NCBI GenBank assembly: GCA_913057725.1 | Contig: CAJXOS010000001.1 | Span: 1 to 64,000, forward strand | Direction of reading: 5' to 3' | Origin: an uncultured Lewinella sp. | Lineage (GTDB): Bacteria; Bacteroidota; Bacteroidia; Chitinophagales; Saprospiraceae | Length of the DNA stretch: 64,000 nucleotides | Shown here: positions 9,000 to 18,225 of the stretch, one piece after another | How positions within the stretch are numbered: position 1 is the first letter of the stretch | Layout: each line of letters opens with the position of its first letter | Translations under genes and position numbers: made by a program | Notes under the pieces: generated by a model | Databases searched by the model: none | Seen by the model: only the letters and a program-made list of their open reading frames with translations | Told to the model about the DNA's origin: nothing

Positions 9000-10571
9000 T
9001 TAATTTCCACTTACGCCCAAGATCGCTCCGAGTCGAACCTTCACATCTTGGTCGCCGAGAATTTGCACGGATTGTTGTCCATCAGTGGTTGTAAAGAACG
9101 TCGCTACTACCTCCAATTCCGAGGCATTCTTAATTTTCGTAAAACGCTCCGCTGGAAAATCACTGAACGTGACCGTTTCCTGTACTGCTGTTGGTCGTCC
9201 AACTGCATCAACAGGTGCTCCTTCAATCACGCGAATTGAGTTTTCATAAAGGGAGTCCAGTACATTGCCTTGAGCATCGCGGAAATAACCTTGCACACCA
9301 ATAGATACTGGCATCGCATTTTCCGTGACCATTTTGAACTCAGCATAGTCGGCGCCATCCAGATCACTCAGACTCAAATCGAAAGTGTCTCGTACACCAA
9401 AATTGACGGCCCAACCGTAGAGCGGTAAGTCAACTTCAACCTGCACTATGTATTGAGAACTATCCGTAACGAATCCACGAACATCTGTATCTCCATCCGG
9501 GTTGGTGTCAGCACTTACGTCGTAAAAGATCGCTACTGGTCCAGAGCTTAAAATCTCGCGGATATTTGAATTGTCTTTATCAAAAACAAAGTCCGTTGAT
9601 TTCGTCTGTCCTACCTCATCCAAGGTTGGAAATGGAAAATCAATACCATTGGTAATAAACTCACTTTGTAGTGGCAAAGTATCACCGTCTACAGATATGA
9701 CGTCGAAACGATCCACCACTGCGCGGGTTGGAATTCCAAAGGAGTTAGTGAAGTTGAAAGTAATCACCGGATCCTCAAAAAAGACATCTCCTCGAATCCA
9801 GTTATCGAAGAAGTCAATATCAATACGATCAGGATCAGAAGAGTGATTAATCTGCCCCAAGTATCCTTCAGCATAACTAAATGCTAGGCCTGAGATCAGG
9901 ATACCTACGCCTTCTGCCGGTGCAATCTCCATCCCATCGCTATCCTCTGCGTAGTATTCCACATAAATAGAATCATTTTCTGTGGTGATAATATAATCGG
10001 CGAGGTTGATAGGATTGAAGAAATTATTTAGTTCTACACATTCACCTTCTCCGCTATATGGCCCCAGTGTCCGTACAATAGTAAGCGGCTCTCCGTCTTT
10101 CTTGACGGTAGGAAAGGTCATGGTAGTCGTAATTTCCTTTTCGTGACAATTGACAAGGCTCCAGAACATAAGGCCATCTTTCAGATCCATTTGGTCAATA
10201 ATCAAGCCGTCAGGTCCAGAAAACGGTAAGGCTTCTCTATTGCTCTCAATAGCAATACCACCTAGTCCGGAAAGCGTAGTATTGATGGCCTCAAATACAT
10301 CATCGGCGTTTTCTGTCAAAACACTTCCACTGTACTGCAAGCGTAGTAAACCATCAGGAAGCACTGTGAGTACAGAATTTTCCTCAAAATTTTCCAGCAG
10401 GTCGTTCATAGAAAAGCTGGTATTCAACAATGGGATAGCATACTCTGCTTGGTAGCGAGAACCATCAGCATCTTCCAGATCAGCGAACTGGTTACAGCCC
10501 ACTAATAGGAGCATCAGCACACCAATTGAACTCATCCCAATTGTCGAAAAAACGTTTTTTGGTAGTTTCAT
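9000..10571 (-). CDS. predicted lipoprotein of unknown function, partner of the DUF5723 barrel
   Basis: A 523-aa protein with a lipoprotein signal: hydrophobic run then lipobox LLVGC, so it should be acylated and sit in the outer membrane. The rest is rich in beta-strands, Asp, Asn and Thr, without a domain I recognise. The start ATG at 10571 (MKLPKNVFSTIG) is preferred over the tracked 10613 start because it gives a normal-length signal peptide. It is followed 24 bp later by the DUF5723 gene, suggesting a lipoprotein-barrel pair. Function unknown. Confidence 0.75.
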   Translation of the reverse strand: MKLPKNVFSTIGMSSIGVLMLLLVGCNQFADLEDADGSRYQAEYAIPLLNTSFSMNDLLENFEENSVLTVLPDGLLRLQYSGSVLTENADDVFEAINTTLSGLGGIAIESNREALPFSGPDGLIIDQMDLKDGLMFWSLVNCHEKEITTTMTFPTVKKDGEPLTIVRTLGPYSGEGECVELNNFFNPINLADYIITTENDSIYVEYYAEDSDGMEIAPAEGVGILISGLAFSYAEGYLGQINHSSDPDRIDIDFFDNWIRGDVFFEDPVITFNFTNSFGIPTRAVVDRFDVISVDGDTLPLQSEFITNGIDFPFPTLDEVGQTKSTDFVFDKDNSNIREILSSGPVAIFYDVSADTNPDGDTDVRGFVTDSSQYIVQVEVDLPLYGWAVNFGVRDTFDLSLSDLDGADYAEFKMVTENAMPVSIGVQGYFRDAQGNVLDSLYENSIRVIEGAPVDAVGRPTAVQETVTFSDFPAERFTKIKNASELEVVATFFTTTDGQQSVQILGDQDVKVRLGAILGVSGN

Positions 10572-10878
10572 AAGTCTCGTAGCAATTTCATTAAAGCGGA
10601 CCTTTCCGGACATACCTTGGACTGATGTGTCAGTAAAGGTTTAACACAACTCAAAAGGGAAGTTCTTCAGTAAATCCGGGGAATTGGCAGTAAGTGGATG
10701 TTGCGGCAGCAAGCCAGAACAAGCATTTGTAACGCCCATTCTGTTTCTATAACGGTAAAGATACACGAAATGCTGCAAGTGATCTTTATTCTCTGATTGG
10801 AAAACGCAGGGGAGAAGACAAAAATTATATGTTGATTCAAGTACAAGTAACTATCTTGGCAATCCAACACTTCCCTCC
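10572..10878. promoter_or_regulatory. 307-bp divergent intergenic region
   Basis: The region separates the lipoprotein/DUF5723 operon (minus) from the HD-PycTM gene (plus). On the plus strand TTG-N17-TATCTTGG at 10832-10859 is a one-mismatch promoter ending 20 bp before the ATG. On the minus strand TATCTTTA at 10756-10763 is another one-mismatch box. The tracked 67-aa ORF here has no coding character. No RNA gene is visible. Confidence 0.4.
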
Positions 10879-12066
10879 ATGGAAATAGACTTGGTAATTA
10901 AGGACGATGCATTAACAGCTGCGGTGCGAAGACGCACGGCGGAGCTAAGCCTTCAACACCAAGATTCTCGCCAATTATTGCACAATGATCAGTTGGCGGC
11001 CTATCTCGAACTTCATGTAGAACGGTTTGGCCAAAATGATGGCCTTAGTGAGGAAGACCGAAAGCTAGCCCGCATCGCTGCTTTATTCTATCCCATTGGA
11101 ATACAAATAGACTCAGCTAAGCCTGGCAATGCATTGGGTGCTATTATTCCACAGCTTATGACGGAACAACATTCGGAGACGTACAGCTCCGAAGTGCAAG
11201 GTATCCTGAGCGAAGTGTATCAAGGCGCACCCGCACATGCTGCCAGCAAATTATTGATGGATGCTTTAATCGGTACACATTGCAATGATGAGCCACATCG
11301 CTGGGCGGACATACGCCAATTGGAGCAGGATCTACATCAAGGACCACAAGATCGTCTGCAACAGGCTCAGGTGCGTATGCAAGAATTACTGAGTATCCGT
11401 TTTCATACCACTGCAGGAAGGGCCTACTGGCAAGAAAAGGTCGCGCAAGCGATTTTGACTCACAAGAAAAAACTAGAAAAGCTAAGCCGAGGTATTCCGG
11501 AAGAGGTTGACGAAGTACCTTTTGCTGGCCTAGAACCACAGCTCCCTGTCAGAGGGGCGCAAACTTATTTTCGGGCCGTTTACCGAAATCATATTAACCT
11601 GAGTGCTATCGCGGATAACAAGGCAAACATCATGATCAGTGTTAACTCTATTCTGATCAGTGTACTCATCACCTTTTTATCTTATCGAAATATAGCGGAG
11701 ACCCAGCCGGCAGTACTGCTGCCAGTAGTTATTTTCTTGGTAACCGGTCTAACCTCACTAATTTTTGCGGTGCTATCAGCACGCCCAAAAGTAACAAACA
11801 GTAATGCTGACAATATTCAAAACCCTACTACAGGTTTGGCATTCTTTGGCAGCTTTGTTCATTTGGATCGCGATGCTTTCACAGAAGCTGTAGATGACAT
11901 GTTTCAAAGTAGCAACCAGCTCTATACCAATATGGTGCAAGACTTGTATCATTTGGGAAAAGTGTTGGACAAAAAATATCGCTACCTCTCCATTGCCTAC
12001 AATATTTTTATGGTTGGCTTAATTGTAACTGTTGTACTGTTCCTTTTCACCTTATTTGCCTTTTAG
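10879..12066 (+). CDS. Pycsar-effector-like PycTM protein with degenerate HD domain
   Basis: 395 aa. Residues 225-395 match the PycTM (DUF5706) family: a YFRAVYRNHINLSAIADNKANIMISVNS segment leading into TM1 (about 250-269), TM2 (279-300), a cytosolic loop and TM3 (371-394). In Pycsar anti-phage defence such proteins are membrane effectors activated by cCMP or cUMP. Residues about 30-145 resemble an HD phosphohydrolase fold, but the diagnostic His-Asp is replaced by Tyr71-Pro72 (AALFYPIGI) and other metal ligands look lost. No nucleotide cyclase gene lies nearby; the next gene, 11 bp downstream, encodes an APH-like kinase. The family call is solid; a defence role is inference, since HD-PycTM proteins are common in Bacteroidota without a cyclase. 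Confidence 0.82.
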   Translation: MEIDLVIKDDALTAAVRRRTAELSLQHQDSRQLLHNDQLAAYLELHVERFGQNDGLSEEDRKLARIAALFYPIGIQIDSAKPGNALGAIIPQLMTEQHSETYSSEVQGILSEVYQGAPAHAASKLLMDALIGTHCNDEPHRWADIRQLEQDLHQGPQDRLQQAQVRMQELLSIRFHTTAGRAYWQEKVAQAILTHKKKLEKLSRGIPEEVDEVPFAGLEPQLPVRGAQTYFRAVYRNHINLSAIADNKANIMISVNSILISVLITFLSYRNIAETQPAVLLPVVIFLVTGLTSLIFAVLSARPKVTNSNADNIQNPTTGLAFFGSFVHLDRDAFTEAVDDMFQSSNQLYTNMVQDLYHLGKVLDKKYRYLSIAYNIFMVGLIVTVVLFLFTLFAF

Positions 12067-12077
12067 TCTTATTACCC

Positions 12078-13148
12078 ATGCAAGATCAAGCTGTAGAAGT
12101 TAGAAATGGTGAGGAGCTCGACAAGGAGCGACTGTCACACTATTTGCAACAACACGTCCCTGATTTTACTCACATTGAGAACATCAAGCAATTTCCTGGT
12201 GGTTTCTCAAATTTGACCTACCTCCTAGAGACCAACATAGGGGAGTGGGTTTTACGCCGTCCGCCGAAGGGCGCAAAGATTAAATCGGCTCACGATATGG
12301 GACGTGAGTATAGAGTCTTAGAAAGACTTCAGCCTATTTATGGACGAATTCCTGCACCTATCCACCTTTGCGAAAACGAGGAGGAACTTGGTTACACCTT
12401 CTACACGATGGAAAGGGTAAAGGGAATTATTCTCAGAAATAAACCGCCAAAAGGTCTAGATCTTTCGGCAGAGCGAATGCGGGCGATTTCCGAAGCTACA
12501 GTAGACAATTTAGCACTGCTGCATCAGATTGACATCAACACTACTTCTGTTGGTGATATTGGCAAGCCCGAAGGATATGTAGCACGGCAAGTGGCTGGTT
12601 GGATCAAACGTTATCGGAATGCACAAACCGATGACATCAAATCAATGGACGAAGTTGCGCAATGGATGGAGGCCAACCAACCTGCCGACGGCGCCCCGGG
12701 CCTGATTCACAACGACTACAAATACGACAATTTAGTTTTAGACCATAACGAGCCAGCTCGTATTCTGGCGGTGCTGGATTGGGAAATGGCCACGGTAGGG
12801 GATACCCGAATGGATTTGGGCACCACACTGGCGTATTGGACGGAGGCTAGCGAAGCTAAAGTCATGCAATTGGCCGCTGGAAACCTAACTTGGCTACCTG
12901 GCAATTTAAACAGGGCACAAGTCGTAGAACGGTACCAACAAACAACAGGCCAAGACCTCGGCCCAGTACTGTTTTACTATGTATATGGTGCCTTCAAGAT
13001 TGCTGTTATTGTGCAACAAATCTACCGGCGCTGGAAACAAGGACATAGTAAAGACCCTCGTTTCAGTCAACTCATTCATGCGGTTCATTACTTTGGTAAC
13101 CTGGCAAGTCTGGCTATCAATAAGAATCGTATCAGTGATTTATTATAG
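12078..13148 (+). CDS. APH-family phosphotransferase (ACAD10-like kinase domain)
   Basis: A 356-aa aminoglycoside-phosphotransferase-fold protein. It shows the glycine-rich start of the fold (PGGFSNLTYLL), the VLRRPP lysine/arginine strand, the catalytic loop in Brenner-type form (GLIHNDYKYDN) and the metal-binding Asp in VLDWEMATVGD. Sequence flavour matches the group fused to acyl-CoA dehydrogenase in ACAD10/11, where 4-hydroxyacyl-CoAs are phosphorylated during fatty-acid breakdown, rather than drug-resistance enzymes. It starts 11 bp after the PycTM stop, so the two are likely co-transcribed, though the link may be only positional. Confidence 0.85.
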   Translation: MQDQAVEVRNGEELDKERLSHYLQQHVPDFTHIENIKQFPGGFSNLTYLLETNIGEWVLRRPPKGAKIKSAHDMGREYRVLERLQPIYGRIPAPIHLCENEEELGYTFYTMERVKGIILRNKPPKGLDLSAERMRAISEATVDNLALLHQIDINTTSVGDIGKPEGYVARQVAGWIKRYRNAQTDDIKSMDEVAQWMEANQPADGAPGLIHNDYKYDNLVLDHNEPARILAVLDWEMATVGDTRMDLGTTLAYWTEASEAKVMQLAAGNLTWLPGNLNRAQVVERYQQTTGQDLGPVLFYYVYGAFKIAVIVQQIYRRWKQGHSKDPRFSQLIHAVHYFGNLASLAINKNRISDLL

Positions 13149-13259
13149 GCTTAAGGCGTTAAAAAAACGCTAATAAGTCGAAGTTTATAAAATACTACAA
13201 TCGTCCAGCAACGTTTATAGCATACTTTAGAGAGTATCCGTGCTGAAAAACCTGTAGTG

Positions 13260-14711
13260 ATGCGTACCAAAACCTGCTTGTTTATTGTCTTGATCGCCAT
13301 TTGTTTTGCGGATTTAACCGCGCAGCAAAGTGAGACCCAATTGGCGTACATCAATCGTTATAAGGATATCGCCGTCCGAGAAATGGATCGGGCTGGTATT
13401 CCTGCTAGTATTAAACTAGCACAGGGTATCCTGGAGTCTAATTCTGGCCAGAGTGTACTTGCTCGTCGTGCTAACAATCACTTCGGCATCAAGTGTGGTG
13501 CAAACTGGGAAGGCGGCACTGTCTACCGGGAAGATGATGATTATGATGCAAATGGCAAATTGATAAAGAGTTGTTTCCGTTCTTATAAGAACAGTGATGC
13601 CTCTTATATCGCACACTCCGAATTCTTGCGTGACCCTCGCAAAGCATTTCGTTATGGCTTCCTTTTCCGTTTAGATCCTCGTGATTATCGTCGTTGGGCA
13701 CACGGTTTAAAGCAAGCTGGATATGCGACAAGTCCAACTTATCCAGAGAAGTTGATTTCAATTATTGAGCGTTATGAGCTCTTCCGTTATGACGATGCTA
13801 CATCAGTAGATGTTGACACCCCTGCAGATATCGTGGCTAGCGGAATTCTTGACAATAATGATGTCCGCTACGTGGTTGCCAATGATGGCGAAACACTAGA
13901 GGATATTGCCCGTCGGGTAAACATCAGTGTTCGCAACCTGATTAACTATAACGAAGAGTTAAAAGATGCTCAGCAAAATGTAGATCGGGGAGAGTGGGTA
14001 TACCTACAACCAAAGCGTAACAGCTATCGTGGTCGAGATCGATACCACACCGTTGTAGCAGGGGAAAGTCTCTTTGATATTTCGCAGAAATATGGCGTAA
14101 AGCTTAGTAAGCTTTTTAAGCGAAACCGACTATCATCTGGGCAAGAGCCTGCGGTAGGGGAAAGAATAAAACTCCGTGGCGGAAAGGTAAAGGACCGTCC
14201 TAAACTACAGCAAGAAGTAGAGGAAGAGCCAGCAGTGATATCAGATGACGCTCCTACCTTGCCAAATGGAGAAATTGATTTTGACGAGCCAATTGAAGAA
14301 GAGGATACCGTGCCGGCACCAACACCAAGTCCTGCTCCGCCAGCAAACCCAGTTATTGTTCAACCGGAGGCACCAGCAGGCGGTGATCAGCCAGAAGTAC
14401 CTATTATCATCATTGATCCTAATAGTGAGCCAGCTCCTCCTCCGTCAACAGAACCTACGCAGCCGACGAATCCGGCACCAGCGCCACCAAGCAATACAGA
14501 TCCTGCTCCAGTGATTACTCCAGGGCAGCCTCCTGCACCGACACCGCCGCCGCCAAGTTCAGGCGATGGCCCAGTTTATCATACTGTCGTAGGGGGAGAG
14601 ACACTATATGGAATTTCGCGCCGCTATAATACTACGGTAGATCAGCTAAAGGCCCTAAACGGCCTCACTACCAATACAATCCAAGCGGGAATGCAACTGC
14701 GAGTCCAGTAA
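13260..14711 (+). CDS. glucosaminidase (GH73) with three LysM domains
   Basis: A 483-aa exported peptidoglycan hydrolase. After a signal peptide (LFIVLIAICFADLTAQ) comes a FlgJ-type glucosaminidase domain (about 30-165) with the catalytic Glu in GILESNSG and the NNHFGIKC motif. Three LysM peptidoglycan-binding modules follow at about 200-252, 262-308 and 437-483. The second and third are separated by a long Pro/Glu/Ala-rich linker. ATG at 13260 is preferred to the in-frame GTG one codon upstream. It leads a likely envelope operon with the beta-barrel gene, lptB and two small lipoproteins. The linker repeats could be prone to length variation. Confidence 0.92.
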   Translation: MRTKTCLFIVLIAICFADLTAQQSETQLAYINRYKDIAVREMDRAGIPASIKLAQGILESNSGQSVLARRANNHFGIKCGANWEGGTVYREDDDYDANGKLIKSCFRSYKNSDASYIAHSEFLRDPRKAFRYGFLFRLDPRDYRRWAHGLKQAGYATSPTYPEKLISIIERYELFRYDDATSVDVDTPADIVASGILDNNDVRYVVANDGETLEDIARRVNISVRNLINYNEELKDAQQNVDRGEWVYLQPKRNSYRGRDRYHTVVAGESLFDISQKYGVKLSKLFKRNRLSSGQEPAVGERIKLRGGKVKDRPKLQQEVEEEPAVISDDAPTLPNGEIDFDEPIEEEDTVPAPTPSPAPPANPVIVQPEAPAGGDQPEVPIIIIDPNSEPAPPPSTEPTQPTNPAPAPPSNTDPAPVITPGQPPAPTPPPPSSGDGPVYHTVVGGETLYGISRRYNTTVDQLKALNGLTTNTIQAGMQLRVQ

Positions 14712-14778
14712 GGAGATAGTATATTTTGCTATGCGTGGGGGAAGGCTTATGTTTGTGTTCTGACTAGTCTATAACAGT

Positions 14779-15537
14779 ATGCAACTCAGAATACTACTTA
14801 TCATAAGCCTTCTTTCGTGTGGTCTAATGGCCCAGGCACAAGGCACTTATTTCGGCCTCAAAGGTGGGTTGACCGTTGGAACTCAGCAATGGAATTCCTT
14901 CGATCGGGATCCCTTAATTGCTTACCACGGAATTCTATCTATTGAGAGTTTTCCCGAACAAGGTAGATTCTCTTTGTTCGCACAAGCAGGTTATCATCTA
15001 AAGGGTAGTGCTATCCGCCAGAGTCTATTTGGCAACCCGTTCAATTCTAGCTTTGTTTCTTTTCCTGCTCAGCGTTTTGAATTTCAAAATATCAGCCTCT
15101 CTGTAGGTGCTAAGCAAGTAATAAGCGAAGTGGGTAGCGGGCAACTGTACTATATGTTCGGTATCCGTGGTGACTACACTATTGACACGAACCTAGATGA
15201 GTACGAGCGCTTCGTAGAGCGCAATCAGATTACTGCTGGCATCTATCCACTGGATGTCTATTTCACAGGCGAAACCTTATTAGGCGTAAGAAGGTTAAAT
15301 TATGGTTTCCTTGCCGGCGGTGGTCTCAACTTTCCGTTTTCTGAATATGTTGAAGGACTAATTGAATTTACCGTCAACCCAGACTTTTCACTACAATACG
15401 AACAACCAGCAATTCCCAACGTTATTGACCCAATTACAGGGCAAAACAGAACGTTGCCGGAGCGCAAGATTCGCAACCTAACTTTCGAAATCACAGTAGG
15501 TGCTCGATTCTTGCGAAAGGTTGAATACATAGACTAG
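14779..15537 (+). CDS. predicted outer-membrane beta-barrel protein
   Basis: 252 aa with a signal peptide ending in AQA/QG and an opening strand ([15 protein letters not shown]) typical of PorT-like or OmpW-like small barrels in Bacteroidota. Alternating strands continue to a C-terminal strand with an aromatic residue close to the end ([15 protein letters not shown]). No finer family assignment is safe. It ends 7 bp before lptB, so it is probably co-transcribed with it and shares an envelope role. Confidence 0.7.
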   Translation: MQLRILLIISLLSCGLMAQAQGTYFGLKGGLTVGTQQWNSFDRDPLIAYHGILSIESFPEQGRFSLFAQAGYHLKGSAIRQSLFGNPFNSSFVSFPAQRFEFQNISLSVGAKQVISEVGSGQLYYMFGIRGDYTIDTNLDEYERFVERNQITAGIYPLDVYFTGETLLGVRRLNYGFLAGGGLNFPFSEYVEGLIEFTVNPDFSLQYEQPAIPNVIDPITGQNRTLPERKIRNLTFEITVGARFLRKVEYID

Positions 15538-15544
15538 CGATTAC

Positions 15545-16294
15545 ATGATACTCAGAAGCGAAAACCTGGTCAAAATTTATGGCCGACGCAAAGTCGTAAG
15601 AGAGGTCTCACTACAAGTACACCAAGGTGAGATCGTGGGTCTACTAGGGCCTAACGGAGCTGGTAAAACTACCACCTTCTATATGACAGTGGGTTTTATT
15701 AAACCTAACGAAGGCCGGGTTTTCCTAAACGATGAAGACATCACCGATTTGCCGATGTATCAACGTGCTCGTAGAGGAATCGGTTATTTACCACAAGAGC
15801 CTTCCGTATTTCGCAAGTTGAGCGTGGAAGACAACATCAAGGCAGTGCTTGAGATGACCGCCTTGAGCAAAAGCGAGCAGCGCGACAAACTGGAGTCGTT
15901 GATTGATGAGTTTAGCTTAGAAAAAGTACGCAAGTCTTTCGGTGACACCCTTTCAGGGGGTGAGCGGCGGCGTACTGAAATTGCCAGAGCATTGGCCACT
16001 AACCCTAAATTTATCCTACTTGATGAGCCTTTTGCGGGTATCGACCCCATTGCCGTAGAGGACATCCAGTACATTGTAGCTAAGCTTAAAACCAAGAACA
16101 TCGGTATTCTCATCACGGACCACAATGTACAGGAGACCCTGAGTATTACCGATCGGGCATACCTCATGTTTGAAGGAAGTATCCTAAAGGCAGGAACAGC
16201 TGAAGAATTAGCAGCAGATGAAGTCGTTCGAAAGGTTTACTTAGGTAAGCACTTCGAATTGCGTCGGAAGGTCATTGATGTAAACGAGCGCTAA
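15545..16294 (+). CDS. lptB: LPS export ABC transporter ATP-binding protein LptB
   Basis: A 249-aa ATPase powering extraction of lipopolysaccharide from the inner membrane with LptF/LptG. It has Walker A (GPNGAGKTT), Q-loop (LPQEPSVFR, characteristic of LptB), ABC signature ([15 protein letters not shown]), Walker B ([13 protein letters not shown]) and the H-loop (ITDHNVQET). Length and motifs match LptB rather than other ABC ATPases. Its stop codon overlaps the ATG of a small lipoprotein gene by one base (TAATG), implying translational coupling. Confidence 0.95.
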   Translation: MILRSENLVKIYGRRKVVREVSLQVHQGEIVGLLGPNGAGKTTTFYMTVGFIKPNEGRVFLNDEDITDLPMYQRARRGIGYLPQEPSVFRKLSVEDNIKAVLEMTALSKSEQRDKLESLIDEFSLEKVRKSFGDTLSGGERRRTEIARALATNPKFILLDEPFAGIDPIAVEDIQYIVAKLKTKNIGILITDHNVQETLSITDRAYLMFEGSILKAGTAEELAADEVVRKVYLGKHFELRRKVIDVNER

Positions 16295-16569
16295 TGAAGT
16301 TATTCCGCTTAACCATATTAGCTCTTATTATTATCAGTTTAAGCTTAAGTGCTTGCGGCTCTAAAGACACCGCTGTTAATTTACGCTTAACGCCCACCGA
16401 ACGTAATCGAATCGATACTATATACACTGCTCGCCTTGATAGTCTTCGTCCGATCTGGGATAGCTTGTGCGAGATCAATTATCCCGGCATAGTTGAGCAG
16501 GCAGTAGATAGTATCGTGCAACAGCGTTTGGAGGAAGAGGCACGCCTCCGAGCCCGAATCACCGATTAA
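16294..16569 (+). CDS. small predicted lipoprotein downstream of lptB
   Basis: 91 aa with a lipoprotein signal peptide (LALIIISLSLSAC). The mature part is about 70 residues, mostly charged helix (LTPTERNRIDTIYTARLDSL and RLEEEARLRARI). The start overlaps the lptB stop by one base. I do not recognise the family. The position and translational coupling suggest an envelope role, possibly linked to lipopolysaccharide transport or to the second lipoprotein that follows directly. Confidence 0.75.
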   Translation: MKLFRLTILALIIISLSLSACGSKDTAVNLRLTPTERNRIDTIYTARLDSLRPIWDSLCEINYPGIVEQAVDSIVQQRLEEEARLRARITD

Positions 16570-16575
16570 TTGACT

Positions 16576-16935
16576 ATGCGGATCCTACTTATTTCCATAT
16601 TACTGATCTTCTGTTCTTGTGAAAGTGCTACACACGTAGACATTGACGCAGTCATTGAGGAAAAAGTACAGGAACGCCTTAATGAGTTTCAGAGAGTTGT
16701 TATGCAGCGTTGCCGTGATCGTGCAATGGCAGAGGCAGGAGATTTGGCTGATTCCATCATCATAGAACAAGCTCGACGCTTACGTGATACCACTGCCCGC
16801 CCAATAAAGCCGCTGCGCCCAGATCAACCGGAACTTAAAACGTTGGAAGACAGTCTTGAGTTAGCTCCGCTTTTTGATACTACGCTCAATCTTCCACCGG
16901 TTAAAGAAAAGGAGTTGAAGTCTAGAGGGAACTAG
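16576..16935 (+). CDS. second small predicted lipoprotein
   Basis: 119 aa, start ATG at 16576 rather than the tracked TTG. The signal peptide RILLISILLIFCSC has a short lipobox whose second cysteine is the likely acylation site. The body is helical (IDAVIEEKVQERLNEFQRVV) with repeated charged heptads, then a proline-rich tail. It resembles the preceding lipoprotein in size and helical make-up, so the pair may be diverged duplicates; similarity is too weak to assert by eye. It ends 3 bp before the convergent crcB stop. Confidence 0.7.
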   Translation: MRILLISILLIFCSCESATHVDIDAVIEEKVQERLNEFQRVVMQRCRDRAMAEAGDLADSIIIEQARRLRDTTARPIKPLRPDQPELKTLEDSLELAPLFDTTLNLPPVKEKELKSRGN

Positions 16936-16938
16936 CCC

Positions 16939-17295
16939 TTAATCAATAACTCGCATGCCCAGCCAAATAGCGATCAAACCAAACGCCAGACTCATCATCA
17001 GATAGGTAAATGCAGAAAGATAGTCTGCTTGCCGGAGCATTTGAACCAGTTCATTAGAAAAGGTGGAAAAGGTGGAAAACCCTCCACAGAAACCCGTCAT
17101 TAATAAGAGACGCATCTCGACACTGAGGCTCTGCTTAGACGCCCAACCCACCAGTACTCCCAGTATAATACAGGCCAAGCCATTTGCTAACAAGGTTCCC
17201 CAAGGATATTCTCCGCTACGATTTAACCATTGCCCCAAGCCAAATCGGCAAAGGCTCCCAATACCTCCTCCTACAAAAACCCAAAAGTAGGTCAT
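16939..17295 (-). CDS. crcB: fluoride channel CrcB/Fluc
   Basis: A 118-aa four-helix membrane protein that forms a dual-topology dimer and exports fluoride. Diagnostic motifs are GGGIGSLCRFGLGQW near the N-terminus, GTLLANGLACIILG in helix 2 and GFCGGFSTFSTFSNE in helix 3, which holds the fluoride-lining phenylalanines. Its ATG overlaps the psuG stop (ATGA overlap of 4 bp), so it is translated as the third gene of a psuK-psuG-crcB operon. No fluoride riboswitch is visible upstream of the operon. Confidence 0.95.
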   Translation of the reverse strand: MTYFWVFVGGGIGSLCRFGLGQWLNRSGEYPWGTLLANGLACIILGVLVGWASKQSLSVEMRLLLMTGFCGGFSTFSTFSNELVQMLRQADYLSAFTYLMMSLAFGLIAIWLGMRVID

Positions 17296-18218
17296 ATAGT
17301 CGCTTTTATATTTCGGAGCGCTACTGCAATTCCTGCGGCTAAGCGAGCATTATTCATAACGAGCTCGATATTAGAAACCAAACTTCTGCCTTCTGTGAGT
17401 TCTTTAATTTTGGCAAGCAAATAAGGAGTAACTGCTTTTCCTTTGACACCTTCAGAAGCCGCTAAGGCCAACGCCTTTTCTATAGTGGCATTTAAATAGG
17501 TTGGATCCATGCTGAATTCTTCCGGGACCGGATTTGCAACAATGGCTCCACCACAAAGCCCTAACTCCCACTTAATGTGCAACATCTCAGCAATAGCCTC
17601 TGCCGAATCCATTCGTGCATCGACCGATAAGCCGCTTTGACGAGTGTAAAAGGCAGGAAACTCTTCCGTTTGATACCCGAGCACTGGTACGCCAAAGGTT
17701 TCTAAATATTCCAGCGTTAACGGCAGATCTAAAATGGATTTAGCTCCTGCGCAAACGACTGCCACTTTAGTCTGCGCCAACTCCTGAAGATCTGCTGAGA
17801 TATCAAAATCTTGAGCTCCGCCACGGTGTACTCCACCTATGCCCCCCGTAGCGAAAACAGGTATTCCCGCAGCAGCAGCAACAATCATAGTAGCAGCTAC
17901 CGTAGTAGCGCCTAATTGCTTCCTTTGTATCAAAAGTGGGATATCTCTCCGGCTGGCTTTCGTCACTGATAATCCGCTGCGGCCAAGTAACTCCAGCTGA
18001 TCCGTTGTTAGGCCCGCTTGCATTTTGCCATCCATTATGGCAATGGTAGCAGGTATCGCACCAGCCTCTCGGATGGTTTGCTCAACCTGCAGTGCCGTTT
18101 CCACATTTTCTGGATAAGGCATACCATGAGATATAATCGTAGACTCCAGCGCTACAACTGCTTCGCCAGCTTCCAAGGCGGAGGCAACCTCCGGACTTAA
18201 TCTGAGATAAGGATTCAT
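17292..18218 (-). CDS. psuG: pseudouridine-5'-phosphate glycosidase PsuG
   Basis: 308 aa. PsuG cleaves the C-C glycosidic bond of pseudouridine 5'-phosphate to uracil and ribose 5-phosphate. Characteristic segments are ALESTIISHGMPYPENVE, the ATIAIMDGKMQAGL strand, TVAATMIVAAAAGIPVFATGGIGGVHRGG and CAGAKSILDLPLTLEYLET. The ATG at 18218 (MNPYLRLSPEV) is preferred to the tracked upstream start because that would run into psuK and lacks family similarity. It lies 7 bp after psuK and overlaps crcB by 4 bp, a tight operon. Confidence 0.95.
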   Translation of the reverse strand: MNPYLRLSPEVASALEAGEAVVALESTIISHGMPYPENVETALQVEQTIREAGAIPATIAIMDGKMQAGLTTDQLELLGRSGLSVTKASRRDIPLLIQRKQLGATTVAATMIVAAAAGIPVFATGGIGGVHRGGAQDFDISADLQELAQTKVAVVCAGAKSILDLPLTLEYLETFGVPVLGYQTEEFPAFYTRQSGLSVDARMDSAEAIAEMLHIKWELGLCGGAIVANPVPEEFSMDPTYLNATIEKALALAASEGVKGKAVTPYLLAKIKELTEGRSLVSNIELVMNNARLAAGIAVALRNIKATI

Positions 18219-18225
18219 AATCGTA

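Noticed and set aside
10667-10870. 67-aa minus-strand ORF in the gap before the PycTM gene
   Set aside because: Cys/Ile-rich without recognisable pattern; the stretch carries promoter-like elements instead.
12078-13148. Antibiotic-resistance aminoglycoside phosphotransferase
   Set aside because: Fold is shared, but the sequence pattern follows the ACAD10-like kinase group and the context is chromosomal housekeeping.
14300-14570. Pro-rich tract in the glucosaminidase as a separate gene or repeat element
   Set aside because: It stays in frame and links two LysM domains; the 89-aa ORF in another frame is a shadow.
16939-17295. Fluoride riboswitch controlling crcB
   Set aside because: crcB overlaps psuG by 4 bp, and the operon leader before psuK is only about 35 nt, too short for the aptamer.
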